Below, piece by piece: positions 40,101 through 49,100 of a stretch of DNA of 64,000 bases. The DNA comes from Sclerodactyla briareus (taxonomy: Eukaryota; Echinodermata; Holothuroidea; Dendrochirotida; Sclerodactylidae), in NCBI GenBank assembly GCA_026419785.1, contig JAODTK010004265.1, positions 102,187 through 166,186 on the forward strand, read 5' to 3'. Made by a program: the position numbers and the translations under genes. Each line of letters opens with the position of its first letter. Position 1 is the stretch's first letter. Under the pieces are notes generated by a model that searched no databases, was not told where the DNA came from, and saw only the letters and a list, made by a program, of their open reading frames with translations.

Positions 40101-43100
40101 AAGTGAACATCAGGCAGCACTAGCAACTGTCTGGGGCAGGTGGCCTTGAACACCTCAAAACTAAGGCTTTCCCTAACAGGGGATGGTAATTCATTTTCAG
40201 TCTCTAATAGTTTGTGGGTAGAAACTGCACTTGGAAGGGTTAATATTTATGGGGGATTTCGATGTAGCGGCCACACCTACCAAGTCTCAGTTCATTGGAA
40301 ACTGCCACCTGCCTTAGATTGCTTGATTGCCCGAGTGACAAGCCTGGCATTTCTCCTGCTTTCAGACAGTGGTTCCCAGTTCAAGGACTCATTAATATCT
40401 ACAGTTACATGTCACCAAACATGCAGCTCTTCCTTGATTCCTTTGATTTTATTTATATCAGATGTTAAATATATGGATCCCAGATCTAGTCTTTTTGGCT
40501 GTGTGACCATGGACTACTGGGAAGGCTCACTTCCTGTGTTTAATCTTCAGGTTGTGGGTAGAAATTTCTCAACCATTTGAGCCTTGAGGGACACCCATGC
40601 TACATACATACATTCCCAGTTTGGGGAGGGGCACAGTGATTCCAATGGAGGGGCAACACAGGAACATTATAATCACCAACCTGAGGGTGGGGGGGGGGGG
40701 GGGCTTTTTCTCCCATTTGAAACATTTTGGATGACTAAGATAATGAGGGTGCCACATCTGCTATCCTGTGCAGAGAAATGGTGTCAGGAATGTACCATTC
40801 TTCTGAAAATTCATGGACAGATTTGCATTTTATCTTTCATACCCCACATTTAATCTGGGTGCAACCTGAAGGTGACAGAAATTCCCCCCCCCCCATTCCC
40901 AGATGACATCCCCTCCTTCTTGGCAGAGCAGCTGCATGCATTTTTTTTTCATGTTTGCACAGATTTCAAGTTCCAGGAGAACTATCTGGCATGGGAATAT
41001 CCTGGCATCGGCGGGGTGCCGCCGCGTCTGTATCTCTTGGCGGCTGAGGGGTTTCTTACATCGGAGTTGTCCTCCTATAGAGATGGGTGTCTTCCGGAAA
41101 ATTAGATATTTGCTGCGGGGGAGAGAGAGGGTCGCCCACCAGGATGGTGAAGAATCCTCCTGACAGCAGTGAAGAGGTGAAGTGTGACTTTTTTCATTTT
41201 CCGATGTGGGTTTGATGGGTCCATAGTTCAAAGACTTTAATGTGGTCAGTGGTCGGTCACCTGTTCTCTGTCAGTGGACTGCTCGTACCGTCGAGAACAG
41301 GGATCAACTCTCTGAGGGTTCAGGCAGGTCCAATGCTGCTACCTTATACTTGTTCACACTAATGCAGGTCATTGTCTGCATTATCATGTGAAGAATGATT
41401 TTGATCATTTGCAGGTCATTGCGTAAATTTTGGAACAAGGGTGTATAAAATGAATGTTCAAACTGAGGTTCCTGAAGTATAGGTGAAGTATGGATTAACT
41501 TTTGAAGCTCTTGACAACACCACACACAACACGAACTCAGCTATTGTGGTAGCACAGCTTTCCCCTGTTTCCAAAATGTTTCCAAAATGTCCCACATTTC
41601 CTCAAAAACAAGTCCAGTTCGTGGCGCCTCATCACCCCTCAAACCGAGCAACATCTGCGAGGAGGCTATTCCACCCATGATCACCAGACCGAATACTCTG
41701 CTTGCTCAATCTGCAACGTTTACTAAAAAGCTTGAGACCAAGGCCCCCCTTAGTGGGAACATTGGAAAGTTCAAGGAAGTAGTTGAAAGTAAAGCCACCA
41801 AAGCTATGGAACAATTTTGAAACCTGAATCATTCACTCCAAATTCGCCTTAGCTTTCCATTAAGCCGGACTAATACGCTTCAATCCCCCTCCTTAATAAG
41901 CAGCGATCTATTCATAAAAAAAGGTGAATCATCTCGTTTGAAACGTTCTTATTAGAACGTATTCCCTTTTTTCCGGAATGAGGATTCCACACTGGCATGA
42001 ATACTCATGTTAGGTCCTTACACCTGCTGAACATTCCCTGACAAAACTGTCTTTGTCAAGGACCCTGAGCCCATGTTTTAAATCAGCTGGGGATCCAACT
42101 ACCATTACCTCGTGACTGGAAAGTTTCAAATGTAGAATCGAAATACACACAAAGATCTTCTCCTGAATTTACCATATGATTTTTTGACCATTCTAAACTG
42201 AAGGAGGCATTGCCGCTTTAGCTAGCTGACATGCTTCATTTTTGCTCTCAACGGTGTTTAAGGTACTAGTGACAGGCCGTATTTGGAAGTGACTGGGGTA
42301 CGTTGGAGTAAGAAGCTGGAAAAGTGCATCAGGAGTGAACGGTATGATGTGAAGCGTTAAGACATGTTTACCCTATTTGAATTTGATATTTCCTAATGTG
42401 TCATCATTTTACTCTCATCAGGAGGCCCAGACGTTCGCGGGCCGACGAGGGAAACAGATCGGAAAATCACCGATCCAGGGACTCATGAGCTCCTTCGCCC
42501 TGGTGCTCAAGAACCTCCGTAAGGTCTACCCCAGTAGGGGCATGCGCCCCCCGGTGGTGGCCATCGAGGGGTCAAGCCTGGGGGTCCCCTCCCGGATGCT
42601 TTGGCCTCCTGGGTGACCGAGGCAGGCCATACCAGCACCTTCAAGATCTGACCGGGGACGAGCACTGAGCGTGGGTGAGCATACGTGGAGGGGTTCAGCT
42701 ATAAAGAATACACGAACAGGCATGTAATCCTCACACAGGTGTGACTGTCCTTTTCCTCTTTCCTCTCCTTAACCTTTCTTATCACTTTTGATATCACCTC
42801 CACTATATCACATTCTGGCACTTCCATCCACACCATATCCCTACTGGCCCCTCCAATTGTCCTTTTCATCACTCTACTTTTCTCCTAAACTTACTTCATA
42901 CCACACACATTCTATCAGGGTTTATCGTTAATCAGTTCTATTCTAGAAAGTCTGACATATTCTCCTACTGGCCACTCAATTATTGTCTCTTCTATCACTG
43001 TCACTTTATTGTGAGTCTTCGAAGTTGTGGCTTTGGCATACCAGGTAGATTAACCATACCGTACATTCCTCCAATGGTTTGTGACGCATTCACAACTCTC

Positions 43101-46100
43101 CCCTTGGTTTTGTCCGCTCTACCTGGTATATACAGTATAAACAGGGTTTGAAAGAATGCAACCCTTATTGTCCCACATACATCAACAGCACTTCCATACA
43201 GCAGCACTCCATTGGTATTTGTTTTTTAAATCATCAGCCCAGATTTAGATAAGAACACTACCATCACTTCTCCTAATTATACTATATCACAAAAAATCAA
43301 GGGAATTTTGGTAACTGAAAAAATCATTCCATTTCAAACTTACCTCAATTTGTGGCTCTGGAATAGTAGATAGACCAGGTAATGATATCGACAATTTTTC
43401 TAATGATCTATATAACCCGTAGTAGGTGAGTCATGCTGCTGACAGGTGAATACTTTACTTCCATCTACAATCTCCATGCTCACAGAGATTGGCTACTGCC
43501 CCCAGTTTGACGGTCTCATCGACCATCTGACGGGCATGGAGACGCTCTTCATGTACGCCAGCGCCGGGGGGTCCTGGAGAAGAGAATCGCCCCCAAGGTC
43601 AACTGCCTTCCTGAGGGTCTTCAATATGGAGGAGCATGCAGACAAGCAGTCAAGGGCCCTACAGGTGAAGTCCCTTGGTGGGTGCTCCACATAAGCGAGC
43701 AGATAAAGGAATCAGAAGACAAGGTCCTGGCCAATGATGTGAGTCCCACTGTGGTACGCCACATAAGCAGAAAAGGGGTAAGGATAATGAAGAACGAGCA
43801 GGGCAAGGCTCTACGGTGAGTCCCATTGTGGTACTCCATATAAGCAGAGCGATAAAGGAACATTGCAGCAGGGCAGGTCAAGGCTTACAGGTGAGTCCAA
43901 TTGTGGTTACTCACATAAGCAGCCAAGAAAAGATAAAAGGATCATGCCTACAAGCAAGTCAGGGCTAAAACGTTGAGTCCCATTGTGGTACTCCACATAA
44001 GCAGAAAAGGTACAGAAACATGTGGACATGCAGGTCAGGGACCTACCAGGGAGTCCCCTTGTGGTAATCCACATGGGAGGAAGGGTAAAGGATCATGCAG
44101 ACATGCAGGTCATGGCCTACAGGGAGTCCCCTAATGGTCTCCACATAGGCAGCAAGAGTTACAGGATCAGGAAGACAAGAGGTCAATGACTACAGGTGAG
44201 TCCCATGGGGGTCTCCATACAAGCAGAGAGATACAGAATTATTGCAGACAAGCAGGTCATGGCCTATAGGCGAGTCCCTTGTGGTACTCATATAAACAGA
44301 GCGGTACAGGATAATACGACAAGTAGTTCAAGTCTAAGGTAATCCCCGTGTGGTACTCCACATAAGCACAAGCAGATACCGGGTTAGGAGCCAATACAGG
44401 TTGTTCCAACAGAACCAGAGGACCATGGGCAATGGTGCATTAAAAGAATGTTAGAAATTGAAATGTTTCTTCTGATAAACTCTTATAAAACTAAAATATA
44501 AATTTGGTTTTCAGTTTTTTGGTTCTGCCTAGCTGGCGGCTTAGATCCTGGTAAATGCGATGTGCTAAATGGTTTGGTTGCCATCTGTTTCCAAACTATG
44601 ATGCCAAAATTTTGAGCTTCATCCACCAGGGTGACGAATTGAGGTACTTTCATTGCTCACATGCCTTAAATAAGTGGAACTGGGCCCTTTCAAAATCGCT
44701 ACACGCCTAAATTTTAACCACTTTTTGAGAAGTTGGAAACTGAGGTATAGCTTCCTTATAGAGTGTTCGAGAACCCCTTTTGATTTGGGTTCAGATATCG
44801 GATGGGTCGTTTCTGGTAGAAAGTGGGAATTGTGTACTCTATCTTTGCCAGTGGGTGGAAATTCTGAAAACCGAATGAAACTGACCATATTGCATCTTTT
44901 TACTTGAATAATAATATTGTATTTATAGAATATTCACTATTGTTCCAGCTTTTTGGCAGTGCTGGAAACGCATAGGAAGTTTGGAGTCTTATGATATTCA
45001 GATTCGTGGCACCTCCTTGCATTGGTGGAACAATGGAGAGCTGATCACTCATCAATCATGAATATCAGATATAATACTCTTTCTTGCATAAAGTGAAACC
45101 AGATGAACTGAACTATGAATGCCATCATGAATATTCATTATTTGTATACTCTTGCAGTGGTAGGAACTAAGAGGAGCTGAGCACCGCGTGGCCCTGAATC
45201 GGTGACCCGCCTCTCGTCCTTCTGGACGAGCCCTCCACTCTGGTATGGACCCCCCGGTCACCAAACGTCTCCTATGGAAGGGCCCCTGTGAGATCAGGGA
45301 TGCAGGCCGGTCCATCGTACTCACATCTCACAGGTAACTATATACCCACCTATTAACATTTATGTGGTTGCCCGTCACTTTTGCACCTAGCTCAGATTAT
45401 AGCTCAGTCGGTAGAGCTTACGGTAATCGAAAATTCTGAGTTTTGATCCCGGCCATGCGGTGGGCCGTTATGGTGTGTCCTTGATACCAGATGCTTCATC
45501 TCAATTGCCTGTCCTTACCAGTGTTAATTTGAACCTCTGAGAGGGGACCTGTAATCACGAGTGCGCTGATTACGGCAGCTGTGTGATGAAATGTCCGTGG
45601 GGACTGTGTGTGGATGGCAGATCCTTGGGGCCGTTGTGCCAGGGAGTGCATAGCTCGATGTGGTGCACTAAGGTGCAGGCCAACCGTCACCATTGACCAG
45701 GGGTAATGGCCTTCAGCGCAGCTTTTTTTGCCACCACGCTTTCGACTACTACCCTGCTATGCTGATTGAGCTCAGTTGTACTCTGCTGTACTAAAATGGT
45801 TCTCCTAGGAGCAGGTTTGAATTGGTTACACCCCTGACCTAATTTTAGCTAGCACTAGTCGAATACAAGGTGCTCAATCCAAGAATGATAAGGGCCAGCA
45901 TCCAAGTTCCCTGATGCCTCACTCGTCTACTGAACCTGGTAAGAAATTAAGTGAAGAGAAATCATATCATGTCCAAAGGGACAATTAATTCTACATTCTG
46001 TGTCCGAGATAGATCGCAGCCCAACCTGCAGTGTTCAGGTGTGGCATCATTCCTAGAACTTGCATTGGGAAATCGATCCCATGCCTAGTTGGTCTAGGTG

Positions 46101-49100
46101 CCGCATAGTATTCTGTAAAAACAAAATTAGCCACTCGTTATCCTCTCTCACAACTTTCTTCTTTGGGGCAAGCAGGAGGAGTGTGAAGCACTCTGCACCA
46201 GATTAGCCATCATGGCAACGGTGCTGGTCAAGTGCCTCGGGAGCACCCAGCACCTCAAGAGCCGGTTTGGGCGGGGGCTATACCTCCTGATCCGGTTGCT
46301 CCCACCCCGACGCGTCCCTCCCCCCCCCGAACATGCAGCCCATCAAGGATTTTGTGGGCAGCCAATTGAAAGGTAAACTGTTCGAGTTGATGATAATGAC
46401 ACTTGCCTCCTCATATACTTCACAGGGAACCATACCTCCTGTAAATAAGATTAGATTGAGATTCGGTTTTCCGAGTCTTGCATCAGGGCAGCGCCTCTTC
46501 ACACGACCTAGCACTGAATCCCCGTCATGGTAATCTGATGAAGACCTTGCAAGTACAATGGTCGGGAATTAAGTTTCTCCAAAAATTTATTGACTGTTTT
46601 GTAGGTTCAGCCACCAAAAAAATCAATTTGATTATGGGGTGTACTCCATTTTAGGGCCAAAGTAGTAGGAAATAAGGCATGGCCAAAAACAATGTACATG
46701 GACAATTTAGAAAACATGAAAGAGAAGGCAGTGTTTTTAGCTCAAGTCAGCTATGCTGGTTGAGCTATTGGAATCTGAATGTCACTCTATAATACCTACC
46801 TGCCTGCTGCCTGCCTACCAGCTGCCTGCCGGACGGGACGGACCGTACGGCCGTCACTTGGTTAAAACATTGCCTTTTGGCACCAAACAGCATTCTGTAA
46901 TGAGGGACCAAACTGTGATGGCCAATGGGACATGGGGGACTTGCGAAGGCAAGGTCAAGAGTCATTAAAGGGGAGTATAGGCTATTATGTGTGAAAATTC
47001 AAATGTATCTCCTACTAAAATTTTGGGCCCACGTGTGATTTTCGCGTCATAATGATGGCTAACAGCCGTACCTTCGGGGTGTACGGAATGTTCGGTCCAG
47101 TCCCACGTGGGCCCGAGGGCCCATTTTATGGAATTTCACACATAGACGTGAATGCATCTCCTCCCACAAGATCAATTGATGTTCTTCAAATTGCATGTGC
47201 GGATCCTGGGTAGAGGGCATAAGGGAGAGTTCAGGGTTTGGGGTCAAGGCCCAGCTTGGGCCCCAAGGCCATTATAGGAAATACTGCAACCGCTTGTATC
47301 TCTTTACAATTGTGCCAAAGTGGATGTTCGGTCATAATTTTTGTCTAATAGCCGTACTGTCAGGGTGCCCAGGGATTTAGGTCCTGGGCCAAGTGTGGGC
47401 TCTGGGGCCCACCATGTGGCATTACGCAAATTGCTTCTCCTCTTACAAATTTCAGTGCACAGTGCTGACATTAGGTCATAATTATGGTCTAACAGACAGC
47501 CTTACCCTGGGTGTCAGGAATTTGGTCTAATGTCCCATCGGCACGTGGGCCTTTTGATGAAATTCCCAAATGGTATTTGACATTTCCCACAAGATCAAAT
47601 TGATGTTCTTCAAAGTTAAATGTAAATATTCTTTGGGTAGAGGGCCATGAGGGTGTTCAGGATTTTGCTCGAGGCCAGTTGGGGTACTGGGCCCATCATA
47701 TGAAATACTGCCAAAATCTTGTATCTCCTACAAATTTTGGTGGACAGTGCTCATGTCATCATAATGTGGTCCAATTGCCATACCTTAATGGTGCCCCAGG
47801 AATTAGGTCTCTAAGCCCAGTGTGGGCCCAAGGGCCCATCGTGTAGAAGCACGAAAAAGCTTATCATATTGCATTTTGTTGCACCAGTGCTGATATTCGG
47901 TCATAATCATGGTCTAACAGCCGTACATACGTGGTGCATGTAGGCCCATTTTATGAAAGTTCACACCAATGGTACTTGAAATGATTCTCCTCACAGCTTC
48001 AATTGATTTTATCAAAGTTACCAGTACTGTGTCGAGGGGCCAGCAGGTGCTTGGGGAATTTGGAGCCTAGGGCCCCATATATGAATACTGCAAAATCCTG
48101 GTGCCATTGCTGAGGTTCATCATAAGGATGGTGCTAGCTTGTATCTTCAGGGTGGTAGGGATAAGAGGACCCAAGGCCAGTGTCACTGTGGGCCCGGCAC
48201 CCATGTGGAAATATTATTGACTGCTGGGCCATGCAGGTTAAAAGTCATAAAGGGGCAAAGTAGGCCATTGTTTGAAACTGCTTCTTGAACCTCAGGATCG
48301 TGAACATTGGTCACATAATTGTACATTATTCTTGGACATTTGTGCAGTGAGCTTCAGCACCATTGGTGCTCTAGTTAAATTCAAAGCACTGAAACCGGTT
48401 CAGAGAAAGAAACAGACACGTTGAGTGTGCTTGGTCCTGTACAGATTCTCCGTAGCTACACAGACGCTCGCACACAAAAATAGGAACACGCGTACTCTTC
48501 GGGCGTACTTGAATTCGGGTGCGCCCTGTTAATCTCTTTGAGGCGGCGTGTTGGATATGAACAGTTCATGGCGCAATCTAGCAGAAAGGTCCCCTTATGA
48601 CGTCACGAGGGGCCCTCCTGAATACAGGTTAAAAAAAAAAAAAAACAATTTTACTGACTTTGATGGCAGTTCTTGGCATTTTAAATGACCATTTGTATCT
48701 TTTGATAACACCCGAAAAAATTAGGGAAGTTGTTTTTTTCGGAACATTGTACATTTCAATCTACTTGGCGGTAAGCTCCAGTTTGCTTGGACATGGAATG
48801 GGATCAGCTTAGTCGGTAGAGCTTTAGTGGACTAGTGATCAAGAGGTTCCGAGTTTGGATCCTGGCCATTGGCCTTTCCGGTGCATCGTTATGCACGAAT
48901 GACTCCTCTCCATTCCACCTAGGCATTATTGGGAACCTCTGAGAGGTAACTGTGTATGACAAGTGCGCTGATTACAGCAGCCATGTGATGAATTGTTGTG
49001 AGGGGCAACCATTGCCAGAAGTATATGACTTGTGTGCACTATGGTGCTGATGAACAAGTCACCATTGACCAGGAGCTAATGCCCTTTCAGCCTCTTTGAG

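Noticed and set aside
45395-45470. tRNA gene
   Set aside because: A-box and B-box-like elements are present, but no cloverleaf closes and the body is shared with a second copy at 48795. It is a SINE.
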